From contig NZ_CP022315.1 of assembly GCF_002216775.1 (NCBI RefSeq), positions 1,054,001 to 1,118,000 of the forward strand: a DNA stretch of 64,000 bases, given 5' to 3'. Origin of the DNA: Virgibacillus phasianinus. GTDB lineage: Bacteria > Bacillota > Bacilli > Bacillales > Amphibacillaceae. The notes beneath the pieces are model-generated. The model was given only the letters and a program-made list of their open reading frames with translations. It was not told where the DNA came from and ran no database searches. This document shows positions 33,031 to 48,776 of this stretch, one piece after another; position 1 is the first letter of the stretch; the number at the start of each line of letters is the position of its first letter. The position numbers and the translations under genes are program-made.

Positions 33031-33290
33031 AAAATAAAAGCGCCCCCGTGTATAATAAATACACAGAGACGCTTACCGCGCGGTCCCACTCTGTTTAGAG
33101 CATGTTCAAGCTCTCAACTTTCTCTACTAACGGAAGAGTCCCCGCTGTTATATACTAGCTTCCATAACAGACTCAAAGGTGCATTTCGGAAACTTCGCTT
33201 AGAATCACTTTCAGCCGGTGATGATTCTCTCTGCATAAGCCAGCGGTTTCCTACTTCTCCTTATCAACGATCGATATTGTATTATTACTA
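33031..33290 (-). promoter_or_regulatory. T-box riboswitch, cysteine-type, controlling cysE-cysS
   Basis: The T-box core AGAGTGGGACCGCGCGG lies at 33092-33076. It is followed by a terminator stem ending in a T-rich run (33074-33031). Upstream is the long stem I. Its specifier region GAAATGCACC contains TGC (33183-33181), a cysteine codon, in the usual sequence context. Uncharged tRNA-Cys should stabilise the antiterminator and switch on cysE-cysS. The same arrangement is known upstream of cysES in B. subtilis. Confidence 0.93.
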
Positions 33291-33319
33291 TATTACATTT
33301 CTAATTAAATGTGAACAAA

Positions 33320-34789
33320 TTAAGCTTGCAGATCCCGAAGCACTTGATCCAAACGCTTCACAATCACATCTTTCCCTAATAATTCAATTGCCATTGGAAG
33401 TTCCGGTCCATGAGTTTGGCCGGTTGTTGCAACCCGAATAGGCATAAACAGTTTCTTCCCTCTATGCTTGGTTTCCTTCTGTGTTTCTTTAATCGCTGCC
33501 TTAATATTATCTTTATGAAACTCATCCATATGAATTAATTTATCTGTATAGACCTGCAATACTTCAGGAACCTGCTCTCCCTGAAGGACTTCCTTTGCAT
33601 CTTCATCATATTCAATCTGATCATTAAAAAATAACTCGGATAACTCAACGATTTCAGCACCGTACCTGAGCTGTTCCGCATATAACGATATTACTTTTTC
33701 TGCCCATTCTCTTGTCTCATCGTCCATATCCTTTGGTAAACGTCCCGCTTCAATCAGGTGCGGCAGGGTCAGGTTAACGATCTCGTCATGATCAAGCTCT
33801 TTAATATATTGATTATTCATCCATTTTAACTTTTGCGGGTCAAAAATAGCCGCCGAAGTAGACAGACGCTCAGGATCAAATATTTCTATCAATTTGTCCC
33901 GATCAAATATTTCCTCTTCACCAACTGGTGACCAGCCCAGCAATGTTATGAAGTTAAACATTGCTTCAGGCAAATATCCCAGGTTATGATATTGCTCGAT
34001 AAATTGGATAACATGCTGATCGCGTTTACTTAACTTTTTGCGCTCTTCATTTAATATCAGTGTCATATGGCCAAAGGTAGGTGCCTCCCAGCCAAATGCA
34101 TCGTAAATCATCATTTGCTTAGGCGTATTTGAAATATGCTCTTCACCGCGCAATATATGTGTGATGCGCATTAAATGATCATCAATAGCAACCGCAAAGT
34201 TGTAAGTTGGAATACCATTCTTTTTCACAATAACCCAATCGCCAAAGTCGCTTGACTCAAACGTGATCGTACCACGGACAATATCATCGAAGGTATACGT
34301 TTTGTTTGCAGGAACGCGCATGCGGATACTTGGCTTACGGCCTTCCTGTTCAAACGCTGCAATTTGCTCATCTGTAAGATTGCTATGGGCACCCGAGTAT
34401 TTGGGAACTTGTCCATTAGCTTTCTGTTCCTCGCGCTCCGCATCCAATTCTTCCTCTGTCATGTAACATTTGTATGCTAGGCCTTTTTCCAGCAGTTCAT
34501 TTATATATTTCGTATATAAATCAAGGCGTTCCATTTGGCGGTATGGACCATACTCCCCACCAATGTCAGCTCCTTCATCCCATTCAATTCCAAGCCATTT
34601 CAAAAATGACAGTTGGCTTTCTTCGCCTCCAGCTACATTTCGTTTGTCATCTGTATCTTCAGTTCTAATAATAAATTTACCGTCAAAGTGTTTGGCATAA
34701 AGATAATTAAATAATGCTGTGCGCGCATTTCCAATATGTAAATGGCCTGTTGGACTTGGCGCATATCGTACACGGACATCGTTTGTCAT
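33320..34789 (-). CDS. gltX: Glutamyl-tRNA synthetase
   Basis: Class I synthetase of 489 residues from ATG 34789 ([20 protein letters not shown]), with GGAGG eight bases upstream. It has the HIGH-type motif HLHIGNART and KLSKR in [11 protein letters not shown]. In Bacillus GltX also charges tRNA-Gln with glutamate, which is then amidated; I infer the same here. It lies between yacL and cysE. Confidence 0.98.
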   Translation of the reverse strand: MTNDVRVRYAPSPTGHLHIGNARTALFNYLYAKHFDGKFIIRTEDTDDKRNVAGGEESQLSFLKWLGIEWDEGADIGGEYGPYRQMERLDLYTKYINELLEKGLAYKCYMTEEELDAEREEQKANGQVPKYSGAHSNLTDEQIAAFEQEGRKPSIRMRVPANKTYTFDDIVRGTITFESSDFGDWVIVKKNGIPTYNFAVAIDDHLMRITHILRGEEHISNTPKQMMIYDAFGWEAPTFGHMTLILNEERKKLSKRDQHVIQFIEQYHNLGYLPEAMFNFITLLGWSPVGEEEIFDRDKLIEIFDPERLSTSAAIFDPQKLKWMNNQYIKELDHDEIVNLTLPHLIEAGRLPKDMDDETREWAEKVISLYAEQLRYGAEIVELSELFFNDQIEYDEDAKEVLQGEQVPEVLQVYTDKLIHMDEFHKDNIKAAIKETQKETKHRGKKLFMPIRVATTGQTHGPELPMAIELLGKDVIVKRLDQVLRDLQA

Positions 34790-34830
34790 GATGTTACCCT
34801 CCACTAATTTTTTAATGTTTCACCGTACAC

Positions 34831-34864
34831 CAAAAAGCGATAACAGATATGTTATCACTTTTTG
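34831..34864 (-). terminator. Terminator after yacL
   Basis: AAAAAGTGATAACA and TGTTATCGCTTTTT form a 14-bp stem with one wobble pair around TATC, ending in a T run. It lies between the yacL stop and the gltX start, so gltX probably has another promoter or depends on read-through. Confidence 0.85.
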
Positions 34865-34888
34865 TTTCCTTTATAAGTTATACCCTTT

Positions 34889-35989
34889 TTACTGTGCTTT
34901 TTCAAGTAATTTTGGTTTTGCGAAGATCATTCTTCCTGCAGATGTTTGCAGAACGCTTGTAATTAACACTTCTATTGTTTTACCAATATAATTACGTCCT
35001 TCTTCCACTACAATCATTGTACCATCATCTAAATATGCAATACCCTGATTCTGCTCCTTGCCATCTTTGATTACCTGAACCATTAACTCTTCACCTGGTA
35101 AGACAACCGGCTTAACAGCGTTTGCTAAGTCATTAATGTTTAGTACATGTACACCTTGAAAATCACAAACTTTATTCAAGTTAAAATCATTGGTTACTAC
35201 GATTCCATCAATTACTTTGGCAAGCTTAATCAGCTTACTGTCAACTTCGGGGATTTCCTCAAAGTCTCCTTCATAGATTTCAACGTTCACTGGTATCTCT
35301 TTCTGGATCCGGTTTAAGACATCAAGTCCCCGCCGGCCCCTGTTTCGTTTCAGAACATCAGAGGAATCAGCAATATGCTGTAACTCACCTAAAACGAACT
35401 GCGGGATAACAATCGTTCCTTCCAAAAAGCTAGTTTGGCAGATGTCAGCAATACGTCCGTCAATGATTACGCTAGTATCCAATATTTTTGCTTTCGGCTG
35501 AATCTTTTCGATAGAATCAGGATCTTCCGACTTTCTGCGTTCTCGATCTTTTTTGTTAACCGTTAATAAATTTAAAAATTCATCGCGACGTCTAAATCCT
35601 ACCTGGAACCCAAAATAACCTAGGAAAAACGTTAAAAATAGCGGAATAACTTGTGAAACCAATTCGATTTGAATATCAGTTAGCGGAATATTAATCAAAA
35701 AGGCGATTACCAAACCAATTATTAATCCTAGACTCCCAAAGAATAAATCACCTACAGGCAACTTGATAAGTGTATCTTCTGTCCATCGCAGGAACCCTAC
35801 GATGTAATCTGTTATCCAATATGTGATAAGAAATAAAATAATTGCACCTAACAATAAGCCTAAATAGGGGGATGCCACCCACTTCGCATTGTCGAAGTTT
35901 AACAATCTAACAATATCTGGGATATATAAATATCCAATGGTACCTCCGGCAATAAGAAAAAATAAATGCACAATTTTTTTCAGCACCAT
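34889..35989 (-). CDS. PIN/TRAM-domain membrane protein (YacL)
   Basis: About 366 residues. The N-terminal ~120 residues hold four hydrophobic membrane segments. A PIN-like nuclease domain follows, beginning [20 protein letters not shown] with the conserved aspartates and [14 protein letters not shown] later, and a C-terminal TRAM domain covers about the last 60 residues. The B. subtilis counterpart is yacL between radA and gltX; its function is not firmly known. Start ATG 35989 or GTG 35986 are both possible after AGGAGG. Confidence 0.9.
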   Translation of the reverse strand: MVLKKIVHLFFLIAGGTIGYLYIPDIVRLLNFDNAKWVASPYLGLLLGAIILFLITYWITDYIVGFLRWTEDTLIKLPVGDLFFGSLGLIIGLVIAFLINIPLTDIQIELVSQVIPLFLTFFLGYFGFQVGFRRRDEFLNLLTVNKKDRERRKSEDPDSIEKIQPKAKILDTSVIIDGRIADICQTSFLEGTIVIPQFVLGELQHIADSSDVLKRNRGRRGLDVLNRIQKEIPVNVEIYEGDFEEIPEVDSKLIKLAKVIDGIVVTNDFNLNKVCDFQGVHVLNINDLANAVKPVVLPGEELMVQVIKDGKEQNQGIAYLDDGTMIVVEEGRNYIGKTIEVLITSVLQTSAGRMIFAKPKLLEKAQ

Positions 35990-36072
35990 GTTCACCTCCT
36001 GTCCTTTAGTATTACCTATTTATTTAAAAAATAACCACTTATCAAGCTATATATAGTATTACATGTACCTAA

Positions 36073-36101
36073 AGAATAGCACAATCGTTATTTTCAGTCA
36101 A
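36073..36101 (-). promoter_or_regulatory. Promoter of yacL, proximal
   Basis: TTGACT (36101-36096), a 17-base spacer and TATTCT (36078-36073) about 85 bases before yacL. Confidence 0.65.
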
Positions 36102-36116
36102 TTTAGTAAACACTAA

Positions 36117-36145
36117 ATTTTATCACAATAGTGCTTAAGTGTCAA
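36117..36145 (-). promoter_or_regulatory. Promoter of yacL, distal
   Basis: A consensus TTGACA (36145-36140), a 17-base spacer and TAAAAT (36122-36117). Together with the proximal site this gives tandem promoters in the radA-yacL gap. Confidence 0.75.
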
Positions 36146-36181
36146 ATTGTGTTTATCTAAAAGATGCTTTTATACTACACA

Positions 36182-37561
36182 TTATCTGGAAACACCGATA
36201 TCTAGTGCTTCTTGCACAGTATTTACACCAACTATTTGAATAGAGGACGGTGGCGTCCATCCACCAAGATTCCTTTTCGGGCAAAACACTCGTTTGAACC
36301 CAAGTTTCGCCGCTTCCTGAACCCGTTGTTCTATTCGTGAAACTCGTCTTATTTCTCCGGTTAAGCCCACTTCCCCAACAAAAATATCATCTGGCTTTGT
36401 TGGCTGATCACGGAAACTTGACGCAATACTCACAGCTATGGCTAGGTCAATTGCAGGCTCGTCCAGTTTCACCCCGCCAGCAACTTTTACATATGCATCC
36501 TGATTTTGCAGCATCAGCCCTACCCTTTTTTCGAGTACCGCCATCAATAATGGAACCCGATTGTTATCGATTCCCGTTGCCATACGCCTTGGGTTACCAA
36601 AACTTGACGGTGAAATTAGTGCCTGAATTTCCACTAGTACTGGTCTTGTTCCTTCCATTGAAGCGACAACCGTTGAGCCAGCCGCCCCTTGTGATCGCTC
36701 CTCCAGAAATATTTCGGAAGGATTCATGACCTCCTTTAGCCCTTCTTCCTTCATTTCAAAAATACCCATTTCATTGGTACTTCCAAAGCGGTTTTTCACA
36801 CCGCGCAATATTCTATATGTGTGATGGCGCTCACCCTCAAAATAGAGCACAGCATCCACCATATGTTCGAGTAATCGTGGCCCAGCAATAGACCCTTCTT
36901 TTGTTACGTGCCCGACGATAAATATCGGAATTCCATTCGACTTGGCAATTTTCATCAGTTCACTTGTGCATTCGCGAACCTGCGAAACACTGCCGGGAGC
37001 ACTGGTAACTTCCTCTTTAAAAATAGTTTGAATCGAATCAATAACAACAAAAGATGGTTTCAAGATAGAAATTTGATTCGATATATCATATAAATTTGTC
37101 TCAGCCAGAACATACAGCAAATCTGACTTTATCGCTAAACGATCCGCCCTTAGCTTTGTTTGTTTAGCAGATTCTTCACCAGATATATATAATACTGGTA
37201 ATTGCTTGTCCGCCAATTGAGAGGAAATCTGTAAAAGCAATGTAGATTTACCAATCCCAGGGTCGCCCCCAATTAGCACTAATGAGCCTGGTACAACCCC
37301 ACCACCAAGTACACGATTGAATTCTTTCATTTTGGTCGTAATCCGCGGCTCTTTATCGGATTCTATTGTTGTTATTTTCTCCGGTCTACTTTGCGGATTT
37401 AAACTGCTGCCTATAGAGGTATGCCGACCATTCTTAGATGGAGAGTCTACTTCTTCCACAAGCGTATTCCAATTATTACAGCCAGGACATTTCCCCATCC
37501 ACCTAGCTGACTCATAGCCGCATTCCTGACATACATATTTCGTCTTGCGCTTTGCCAACAT
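36182..37561 (-). CDS. radA: DNA repair ATPase RadA
   Basis: RadA is a RecA-like branch-migration helicase in recombination. The 459-residue product has the N-terminal zinc finger ([18 protein letters not shown]), the Walker [13 protein letters not shown], the RadA-specific [11 protein letters not shown] and a C-terminal Lon-protease-like domain. A terminator separates it from clpC, so it probably has its own promoter, which I could not identify clearly. Confidence 0.98.
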   Translation of the reverse strand: MLAKRKTKYVCQECGYESARWMGKCPGCNNWNTLVEEVDSPSKNGRHTSIGSSLNPQSRPEKITTIESDKEPRITTKMKEFNRVLGGGVVPGSLVLIGGDPGIGKSTLLLQISSQLADKQLPVLYISGEESAKQTKLRADRLAIKSDLLYVLAETNLYDISNQISILKPSFVVIDSIQTIFKEEVTSAPGSVSQVRECTSELMKIAKSNGIPIFIVGHVTKEGSIAGPRLLEHMVDAVLYFEGERHHTYRILRGVKNRFGSTNEMGIFEMKEEGLKEVMNPSEIFLEERSQGAAGSTVVASMEGTRPVLVEIQALISPSSFGNPRRMATGIDNNRVPLLMAVLEKRVGLMLQNQDAYVKVAGGVKLDEPAIDLAIAVSIASSFRDQPTKPDDIFVGEVGLTGEIRRVSRIEQRVQEAAKLGFKRVFCPKRNLGGWTPPSSIQIVGVNTVQEALDIGVSR

Positions 37562-37732
37562 GATTCATCCCTTTCAACCGTGTCTCTCTATTGTATACGA
37601 AATACCCACCCTGTAGGTTACAGGTTTCTATCAATTTTCTTAACTTCTTCCCACACTTATGCCACATTTTTATGTTATGTCATCCGGCCGAAAAACATTA
37701 TCTAAATAACCAGCTTCCACGCCTTTCAGGGT

Positions 37733-37770
37733 GAAAAAGCTAGAAGGATTAGCCCTTCTAGCTTTTAAAA
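37733..37770 (-). terminator. Terminator after clpC
   Basis: AAAAGCTAGAAGG-GCTAA-TCCTTCTAGCTTTTT is a 13-bp stem with a T tail right after the clpC stop. It closes the ctsR operon. Confidence 0.93.
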
Positions 37771-37779
37771 ACCAATTAT

Positions 37780-40209
37780 TTACGACAGCACAATAAAGTC
37801 ACCTTTGTTATTTAGGCCTATTTTTACTATCTCCCCTTTTGAGATAGTCTCTTTTAGCAATTCTTCTGATAGTAGGTCCTCAATATTTTTTTGAATCGAC
37901 CGACGCAATGGACGTGCGCCATATTCGGGGTCAAATCCATCATTTGCAATCTTTTCAACTGCTTTATCTGTTAACGTAAAGTCAATATCATTTTGCTTCA
38001 GGCGCCGTTGGAGCTGCTGAAGCATTAGAGATACAATATCCTTCATATGCTTTTTCTCTAAAGAGTGGAAAACGATGATTTCATCAATCCGGTTTAAGAA
38101 TTCTGGGCGGAATGCCTTCTTCATTTCTTCGGTGATCTTGGCCTTCATGTCTTTATAATCCCGGCCCTCTTCCTCCAGATTAAAGCCTACATGGTTATTC
38201 CTTTTCAATTCACTGGCTCCAACATTCGAGGTCATAATAAGCACGGTATTGCGGAAATCAACCAAACGTCCTTTTGAGTCCGTTAATCTACCATCCTCTA
38301 ATACTTGCAGTAAGATATTAAAGACATCTGGATGCGCCTTCTCCACCTCATCCAGCAAGACAACCGAATATGGCTTACGGCGAACCTTTTCCGTTAATTG
38401 CCCACCTTCTTCATATCCCACATAACCTGGAGGTGAACCAACCAATCTAGAGGTTGAGTGTTTTTCCATATACTCAGACATATCAATCCTAATCATAGCA
38501 TCCTCATCACCAAACATTGATTCCGCTAAGGCACGAGCAAGTTCTGTTTTCCCTACACCTGTTGGACCAAGGAAAATAAATGAGCCAATCGGACGTTTTG
38601 GATCCTTAAGTCCGGCCCGTGCACGACGAACTGCTTTTGAGATAGCCTTTACTGCTTCTTCCTGACCTATTACGCGGCTATGAAGGGTATCCTCCATGTT
38701 AAGCAATCTTTCACTTTCATCTTTTGTCAGTTTCGACACAGGAACCCCAGTCCAAATGGAAACGACTGATGCAATATCCTCTACTGTAACCTCTGAATCT
38801 TCTTGTCCTTGCTTTTCTTTCCATTGATTTTTCGTTTTTTCCAATTCCTCGCGCAGCTTTTGCTCAGAATCACGTAATGATGCAGCCTTTTCAAATTCCT
38901 GGCTCTGTACTGCTGCATCTTTTTCCTTACGCACTTCCTCCAGCTTTTGCTCTAAATCTTTTAAATTTGGCGGAATTGTATAAGAACGCAGGCGGACTTT
39001 CGAACCGGCTTCATCAATCAAATCAATTGCTTTATCTGGTAAAAAGCGATCTGTTATATAGCGATTTGACAAATTAGCAGCCGCTTCAATCGCATCATCT
39101 GTAATGGTCACGCGGTGATGCGCTTCATAGCGGTCACGAAGTCCGCGTAATATCTTAATTGTTTCTTCCAGTGTTGGCTCATCAACTTGAATCGGTTGGA
39201 AGCGGCGCTCTAATGCAGCATCTTTTTCAATATATTTACGGTATTCATCAAGTGTAGTTGCACCAATACATTGCAACTCGCCACGGGCAAGCGATGGTTT
39301 TAAGATATTTGAAGCATCAATTGCGCCCTCTGCGCCACCTGCACCGATTAATGTATGAAGTTCGTCAATAAATAATATAATATTGCCAGCTTGCCTGATT
39401 TCTTCCATAACCTTCTTCAGACGATCTTCAAATTCACCGCGATATTTTGTACCTGCAACTACAGTACCCATATCTAGTGTCATTACCCGCTTGTCACGAA
39501 GGGTTTCTGGTACTTCATTATCAATAATTTGCTGCGCCAGCCCTTCAGCTACTGCAGTTTTACCAACACCTGGCTCACCAACGAGCACTGGATTATTTTT
39601 TGTGCGGCGGCTAAGTACTTGAATCACTCGTTCAATTTCTTTACCTCGGCCTATCACTGGATCCACATTACCTTCTTTAGCAATGGAAGTTAAGTCACGT
39701 GCCAATGAATCGAGTGTGGGTGTGTTTGCATTTGCCGCCTGGCCCGAGCGTCCCTGACGATTGGATTGTGATTCATTACTGCCAAGTAACTGTAAAACCT
39801 GTTGTCTGGCCTTATTTAAACTTACTCCTAGATTATTTAAGACACGCGCTGCCACGCCTTCACCTTCACGGATAAGACCAAGTAAAATATGTTCAGTACC
39901 GACGTACGAATGACCGAGTTTTCTGGCTTCATCCTGTGAAAGCTCAACAACCTTTTTAGCACGCGGGGTGTAGTGTATTGTCTGCATTGGCTGCTTCCCA
40001 ACTCCAATAAGCTGTTCAACTTCCTGCTGGATTTTATCAATTTCTAGACCTAATGATTGTAATGCCTTGGCAGCAATACCTTCTCCTTCACGAACTAGCC
40101 CAAGCAATATATGTTCTGTCCCAATATTATTATGTCCAAGTCGAACTGCTTCTTCTTGTGATAATGCCAATACCTTTTGAGCTCTTTCTGTAAAACGTCC
40201 AAACATCAT
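37780..40209 (-). CDS. clpC: ATP-dependent unfoldase ClpC
   Basis: ClpC unfolds proteins for ClpP, including substrates marked by phospho-arginine from McsB. The 809-residue product has two N-terminal Clp repeats ([40 protein letters not shown]), AAA1 with Walker [14 protein letters not shown], a middle domain with the UVR motif that binds MecA/McsB, and AAA2 with [13 protein letters not shown]. It is the last gene of the ctsR-mcsA-mcsB-clpC operon. Confidence 0.98.
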   Translation of the reverse strand: MMFGRFTERAQKVLALSQEEAVRLGHNNIGTEHILLGLVREGEGIAAKALQSLGLEIDKIQQEVEQLIGVGKQPMQTIHYTPRAKKVVELSQDEARKLGHSYVGTEHILLGLIREGEGVAARVLNNLGVSLNKARQQVLQLLGSNESQSNRQGRSGQAANANTPTLDSLARDLTSIAKEGNVDPVIGRGKEIERVIQVLSRRTKNNPVLVGEPGVGKTAVAEGLAQQIIDNEVPETLRDKRVMTLDMGTVVAGTKYRGEFEDRLKKVMEEIRQAGNIILFIDELHTLIGAGGAEGAIDASNILKPSLARGELQCIGATTLDEYRKYIEKDAALERRFQPIQVDEPTLEETIKILRGLRDRYEAHHRVTITDDAIEAAANLSNRYITDRFLPDKAIDLIDEAGSKVRLRSYTIPPNLKDLEQKLEEVRKEKDAAVQSQEFEKAASLRDSEQKLREELEKTKNQWKEKQGQEDSEVTVEDIASVVSIWTGVPVSKLTKDESERLLNMEDTLHSRVIGQEEAVKAISKAVRRARAGLKDPKRPIGSFIFLGPTGVGKTELARALAESMFGDEDAMIRIDMSEYMEKHSTSRLVGSPPGYVGYEEGGQLTEKVRRKPYSVVLLDEVEKAHPDVFNILLQVLEDGRLTDSKGRLVDFRNTVLIMTSNVGASELKRNNHVGFNLEEEGRDYKDMKAKITEEMKKAFRPEFLNRIDEIIVFHSLEKKHMKDIVSLMLQQLQRRLKQNDIDFTLTDKAVEKIANDGFDPEYGARPLRRSIQKNIEDLLSEELLKETISKGEIVKIGLNNKGDFIVLS

Positions 40210-40225
40210 ATGGCTTTTCCCCCTA

Positions 40226-41290
40226 CTAATTTTCTAATTGTAATCGCTCACGAATGAGTGTAGCTCTTAATACATCCCGTTCCTTTGGAGTTAATGTCCC
40301 CTTAGCATATTGCTGCAGGAAGCCGGGTTGTGTCAGAACCATTAATTCATTAAGTATGTTTCTTGAAACATTTTCAATCATGCCTAAATCAATTCCAAGC
40401 CTAACATTTGATAAGCATCTTGCTGCCTCTGTCGATTCAATCACCCGGCTGTATTCCAAAGTTCCATAAGAACGGAATATTCGATCCTCAAGACGTGTAC
40501 TCGATTGTTCCATAAGTCTGTTTCTAGCTGTTCTCTCCTGTTCAATCAATTGCTGTACAACACTTTGTAAGTCTTGAACAATATCCTCTTCGGACTTACC
40601 GAGTGTGATTTGGTTGGAGATTTGAAAGACATTGCCTACCGCTTCACTTCCTTCTCCATAAATTCCGCGTACAACAAGCCCCAACTGATTTATCGCTGGA
40701 ATCATGCGATTTATTTGTTGTGTAAGTGTTAATGCTGGAAGATGCATCATAACAGAGGCTCTCATACCAGTCCCCACATTGGTTGGGCAACTGGTTAAAT
40801 ACCCCCTCGTTTCATCATATGCATAATTAATTTTCTCTTCCAGCCAATCATCAAATTCAAAAGCTTTCTCCAGTGCCTTACTTAATTGAAAACCTGGAAA
40901 ATATAGCTGAATTCGGATATGATCCTCCTCATTAATCATCACTGAAACCTGTTCACTTTGTGAAATTAAGGTCGCGGCTGTTTCAGCATGCTTAGCGAGG
41001 TGCGGACTAATTAAATGTTTTTCAACCAAAACACGTTTTTCTGCTGCACTTAAATCACGAATAGACACAAATTGAAAATCTTCGTAATCCTGAAATGACT
41101 GATGTTCATATTCCTGTTGAAAGAAATCATGAATTTTTTCCAATTCCTCATTCTCAGCAATGATTGGGAAAGCTGCGTATGCAAAATTACGTGCTAACCG
41201 GATCCGGCTGCTTAAAACAATATCGCTATCCGGTCCATCCAAACGCATCCATGGGCTGATTGCCTCGTTCATAAAATGCTGCAATGTCAT
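40226..41290 (-). CDS. mcsB: Protein-arginine kinase McsB
   Basis: McsB phosphorylates arginines on CtsR and damaged proteins, tagging them for ClpCP. The 354-residue product is a phosphagen-kinase homologue with [34 protein letters not shown] (the cysteine-containing catalytic loop) and the C-terminal RIRLARN-like nucleotide-binding elements. Its ATG overlaps the mcsA stop by four bases. The activator McsA is encoded directly upstream. Confidence 0.97.
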   Translation of the reverse strand: MTLQHFMNEAISPWMRLDGPDSDIVLSSRIRLARNFAYAAFPIIAENEELEKIHDFFQQEYEHQSFQDYEDFQFVSIRDLSAAEKRVLVEKHLISPHLAKHAETAATLISQSEQVSVMINEEDHIRIQLYFPGFQLSKALEKAFEFDDWLEEKINYAYDETRGYLTSCPTNVGTGMRASVMMHLPALTLTQQINRMIPAINQLGLVVRGIYGEGSEAVGNVFQISNQITLGKSEEDIVQDLQSVVQQLIEQERTARNRLMEQSSTRLEDRIFRSYGTLEYSRVIESTEAARCLSNVRLGIDLGMIENVSRNILNELMVLTQPGFLQQYAKGTLTPKERDVLRATLIRERLQLEN

Positions 41291-41835
41291 TTTTGATCAC
41301 CATCCCCGGTCTGAGGCATTTCTTTTTCAAGGTCACGAATCTTATCCCTGATTTCTGCAGCCTCTTCAAAAGCCTCATCTTCAATTAGATGTGTTAACTT
41401 TTCTTTATATTCATCAAGTCGCTTTCTGGTGTGTAAATTTCCACCCTGCCGTTTAGGAATTTTTCCATGATGCTTAGTATTTCCACTATGAACGCGACGA
41501 AAAATTGAATCCAAACGATTGGAAAATGTGTGATAACATTCCGCACATCCAAACTTGCCAGCACGTTTAAATTCGGAGAACGTCATTTCGCACTTTGGAC
41601 ATTGCAATTCCTTTGTTTGATTAGCAGTGGATGAATTTTGTGTGCTAATGGAAGAAGTATCAAAATTAAAAAGTCCTGTTAATAAGCTGTGAAGCGAGTA
41701 CCCTTCCTCAGGGTATGTCATATATCCTTTTTCTTTTGCACAAATCTCACAAAGATGTATTTCAGTCTTATTTCCATTTATAACCTGTGCGAAGTGTAGT
41801 GATGCAGGACGTTTATTACATTCCTGACATTCCAT
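41287..41835 (-). CDS. mcsA: McsB activator McsA
   Basis: A 182-residue zinc protein that activates McsB. Four CxxC motifs are visible: CQEC near residue 3, CEIC, CPKC and CAEC, forming two zinc-binding units. A C-terminal UVR motif ([20 protein letters not shown]) resembles that in ClpC. It is coupled to mcsB by a four-base overlap. Confidence 0.96.
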   Translation of the reverse strand: MECQECNKRPASLHFAQVINGNKTEIHLCEICAKEKGYMTYPEEGYSLHSLLTGLFNFDTSSISTQNSSTANQTKELQCPKCEMTFSEFKRAGKFGCAECYHTFSNRLDSIFRRVHSGNTKHHGKIPKRQGGNLHTRKRLDEYKEKLTHLIEDEAFEEAAEIRDKIRDLEKEMPQTGDGDQK

Positions 41836-41849
41836 AAGTCCCCCTCCTT

Positions 41850-42317
41850 TTATGAATTCAAATATTTTAATGTTGATAACATAGCGGTTAAAACCCTTGC
41901 CCGAACCTCATCCCGAAGTGGTAATTGAAATGCTAAAACATTGCGGTCCATAGCACTGAGAATAATTTTGGCTTCCCTCTCTGTGATTAATTCTTCCTCC
42001 AGTAAGCGTTCTAAAATATCAACAGATGCTTGCTGGGTGACAGCGGGATTGATCATTTCAATAATTTCATCAATTAAATCTGACTTTTCCTGGTATTTAA
42101 TACGAATAATACGTATATACCCTCCACCGCCGCGTTTACTCTCTACAATATATCCCTTTTCCACAGTGAAGCGCGTATTAATCACATAATTTATTTGTGA
42201 TGGAACACATTGAAATTGATCAGCAATCTCACTTCGTTTTATCTCAATAGCATCCTGCCTGGCAGCTTCCAATATCTTTTTTAAATGTTGTTCAATGATA
42301 TCAGATATATTACTCAA
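41850..42317 (-). CDS. ctsR: Class III stress gene repressor CtsR
   Basis: CtsR represses clp genes at normal temperature and is released on heat or protein stress. The 155-residue product starts at TTG 42317 after GAGGAGGAG and shows the winged-helix DNA-binding half (SEIADQFQCVPSQINYVINT, RFTVEKGYIVESKRGGGGYI), including the heat-sensing glycine-rich tip. It heads its own operon behind a CtsR operator, so it is autoregulated. Confidence 0.97.
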   Translation of the reverse strand: MSNISDIIEQHLKKILEAARQDAIEIKRSEIADQFQCVPSQINYVINTRFTVEKGYIVESKRGGGGYIRIIRIKYQEKSDLIDEIIEMINPAVTQQASVDILERLLEEELITEREAKIILSAMDRNVLAFQLPLRDEVRARVLTAMLSTLKYLNS

Positions 42318-42389
42318 AACTGCTCCTCCTCGTTTTATCTAAATGATGTTGTATCTCCTTTAACTGTATAATCATTTTGTATTACTGAC

Positions 42390-42406
42390 TTTGACTATCT
42401 TTGACT
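42390..42406 (-). promoter_or_regulatory. CtsR operator
   Basis: Two AGTCAAA heptads separated by GAT (read on the minus strand, 42406-42390) match the known CtsR tandem GGTCAAA-NNN-GGTCAAA site with one change per half. The site covers the expected transcription start of the ctsR promoter. Confidence 0.93.
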
Positions 42407-42414
42407 TTACCTAT

Positions 42415-42443
42415 ATTATACGCAAAAAGAGAGCAGATGCAAA
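42415..42443 (-). promoter_or_regulatory. Sigma-A promoter of the ctsR operon
   Basis: TTTGCA (42443-42438), a 17-base spacer and TATAAT (42420-42415). The CtsR operator lies immediately downstream, so bound repressor would block initiation. Confidence 0.8.
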
Positions 42444-42593
42444 TACATTGTTCAATCCTATTTTCGCCAATAGAAATAGAATTAAAACGAAAAATTAAGA
42501 ATAAAACAGAAAAGCAGCCATTTGTTATCTACGTACGGGCAATTTCCGTATCTAAAACATGCGTCAAGGGGGATAGCCGCATGGTATAGCTAT

Positions 42594-42627
42594 AATGCAC
42601 CTGCCCTTATTAGGTAGCACGTGCATT
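42594..42627 (-). other. Hairpin at the end of the MgtC-family gene
   Basis: AATGCAC and GTGCATT pair over seven bases around a loop that can pair further. There is no T run downstream, so termination is uncertain. Confidence 0.35.
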
Positions 42628-43324
42628 AATCTCTTTCAATAATATTTTTTACTTGCTCCACCTTCGATATTTCTTCAAATAACGCCACCCGGTCCAGATT
42701 AGCATTTTGCTCAATTTTTATAAAAATATTGCGTGTATCCTTGTCGATTCGTTCAATCTCTACCTTTTTAATTATTAAGTCAAATGATTCAAAAATGGAC
42801 ACAATATTATTAACCTGAAGTCCTGGTAAAGCAACGATTTCAATTAAATTAGAGTAGACACCCTTCTTAAACAACTTTTCAAAGTTGTTTAAGAACACTA
42901 AACTAAGCAATATCACTAATGTAGTAAAAACCGCAGTTGCGTACATTCCTACGCCAACAACCAAACCCAGTCCGGCAACAGTCCATATAGATGCCGCTGT
43001 TGTTAATCCGCGAATTGTCATGCCATTAACCATAATGGTTCCGGCACCAAGAAACCCAATGCCACTTATAACGTAAGAAGGTATTCTTGCTGGATCAAAA
43101 CGTATATTATCAGACGATCCAATAAAGGCTTCAAATCCATATAAAGATAGAAGCATCATTAAGCATGAACCGACTCCCACCAGAATATGCGTACGAAACC
43201 CAGCGGAATGATTTTTTAACTCCCGCTCAAACCCAATTAATCCCGAAAGGATCAATGCAATAAGTACCCTGGTCATGATTACGAAAAAATGGTCACCAAA
43301 AATTTGACCAATATGTTCACCCAT
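42626..43324 (-). CDS. MgtC/SapB-family inner membrane protein
   Basis: The 232-residue product begins at ATG 43324, eight bases after GGGG. The N-terminal ~140 residues hold several membrane helices and the family signature GFERELKNHSAGFRTHILVG, then GSCLMMLLS, with GIGFLGAGTIMVNG and GLTTAASIWTVAGLG. A soluble ACT-like C-terminal part follows. Family members are linked to magnesium limitation or virulence in other bacteria, but the role of this one is not known. It lies alone between ctsR and the rRNA operon, where B. subtilis has no such gene as far as I recall. Confidence 0.9.
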   Translation of the reverse strand: MGEHIGQIFGDHFFVIMTRVLIALILSGLIGFERELKNHSAGFRTHILVGVGSCLMMLLSLYGFEAFIGSSDNIRFDPARIPSYVISGIGFLGAGTIMVNGMTIRGLTTAASIWTVAGLGLVVGVGMYATAVFTTLVILLSLVFLNNFEKLFKKGVYSNLIEIVALPGLQVNNIVSIFESFDLIIKKVEIERIDKDTRNIFIKIEQNANLDRVALFEEISKVEQVKNIIERD

Positions 43325-43412
43325 TTGCAACACCCCAATAATAAACTATATGTATTTTTATTTTACAATATAATGCTGTCAATATATAGATGGTATTGCA
43401 CCCTAAGCAAAT

Positions 43413-43453
43413 TAAAAAAGTGGAGATACGTTTAAACGTATCTCCACTTTATT
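43413..43453 (-). terminator. Terminator of the rRNA operon
   Basis: AAAGTGGAGATACG and CGTATCTCCACTTT form a very stable 14-bp stem around TTTAAA, just after the 5S gene, with A/T flanks suited to termination in both directions. Confidence 0.95.
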
Positions 43454-43456
43454 GTG

Positions 43457-43573
43457 CCTGGCGGCGTCCTACTCTTGCAGGGACAAAGTCCCAACTACCA
43501 TCGGCGCTGGAGAGCTTAACTGCTGTGTTCGGCATGGGAACAGGTGTGACTTCTCCGCTATAACTACCAGACC
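43457..43573 (-). rRNA. rrf: 5S ribosomal RNA, downstream operon
   Basis: About 117 bases. It contains the invariant CCGAACACAGCAGTTAAGCT block and the closing stem GGTCTGGT...CGCCGCCAGGC. Ends are placed by comparison with B. subtilis and may be off by one or two bases. Identical to the copy at 49340-49456. Confidence 0.95.
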
Positions 43574-43689
43574 ATATTAAATTTAAGGACAAAATATATT
43601 ATAGTCATATTTCTTTCGAAATGCAAGACCTTTTTTCATTTTATACCCTAAAAACTAAATAAGAGCTTAAATAGATGACAATCAATGGT

Positions 43690-46611
<2,922 letters not shown>

Positions 46612-46840
46612 CTTTATGATTAAGAACTTACGTTTTTGATGTCGTTGTCTATCTTGCTCTTATTTAGTTTTCAAGGTACAAAAAGAGAGATTCGCATCCC
46701 TCAAAACTGAACAAACAACCTGATATGTCAAGGCCTACATAATAGTAGGGCTTACGCCCCCGGATAACCAGCAGGTTATCACAGGGATTCCGTTAAACAG
46801 GTCAGCTTCCACTACATGTAGCTTCTCGCTTCCTGTTTTT

Positions 46841-48412
<1,572 letters not shown>

Positions 48413-48522
48413 AGTTTGAATAGAATCGACACCAATCAATTCTATCGTTGGTCTTAGCTTTGTTTCGTTGCTTGACATATTACTTGGTTGTTGTTTGTTC
48501 AGTTTTCAAGGAGCAAATTTAA

Positions 48523-48598
48523 TGGTGGAGCCTAGCGGGATCGAACCGCTGACCTCCTGCGTGCAAGGCAGGCGCTCTCCCAGCTGAGCTAAGGCCCC
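48523..48598 (-). tRNA. tRNA-Ala(TGC)
   Basis: 76 bases with encoded CCA. The cloverleaf has anticodon TGC in CTTGCAC and the G-U pair typical of alanine acceptor stems. Last of the nine tRNAs, directly before the downstream 16S leader. Confidence 0.97.
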
Positions 48599-48616
48599 AT
48601 AAAATATAGTTTTAAA

Positions 48617-48693
48617 TGGTCGGGAAGACAGGATTCGAACCTGCGACCCCATGGTCCCAAACCATGTGCTCTACCAAGCTGAGCTACTTCCCG
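48617..48693 (-). tRNA. tRNA-Pro(TGG)
   Basis: 77 bases with encoded CCA. Anticodon TGG in TTTGGGA, and acceptor stem CGGGAAG/CTTCCCG. Confidence 0.97.
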
Positions 48694-48696
48694 AAA

Positions 48697-48773
48697 TGGC
48701 GCGCCCGAGAGGAGTCGAACCCCTAACCTCTTGATCCGTAGTCAAACGCTCTATCCAATTGAGCTACGGGCGC
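48697..48773 (-). tRNA. tRNA-Arg(ACG)
   Basis: 77 bases with encoded CCA. Anticodon ACG in CTACGGA, and acceptor stem GCGCCCG/CGGGCGC. The A34 would be read as inosine after TadA deamination. Confidence 0.97.
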
Positions 48774-48776
48774 ATA

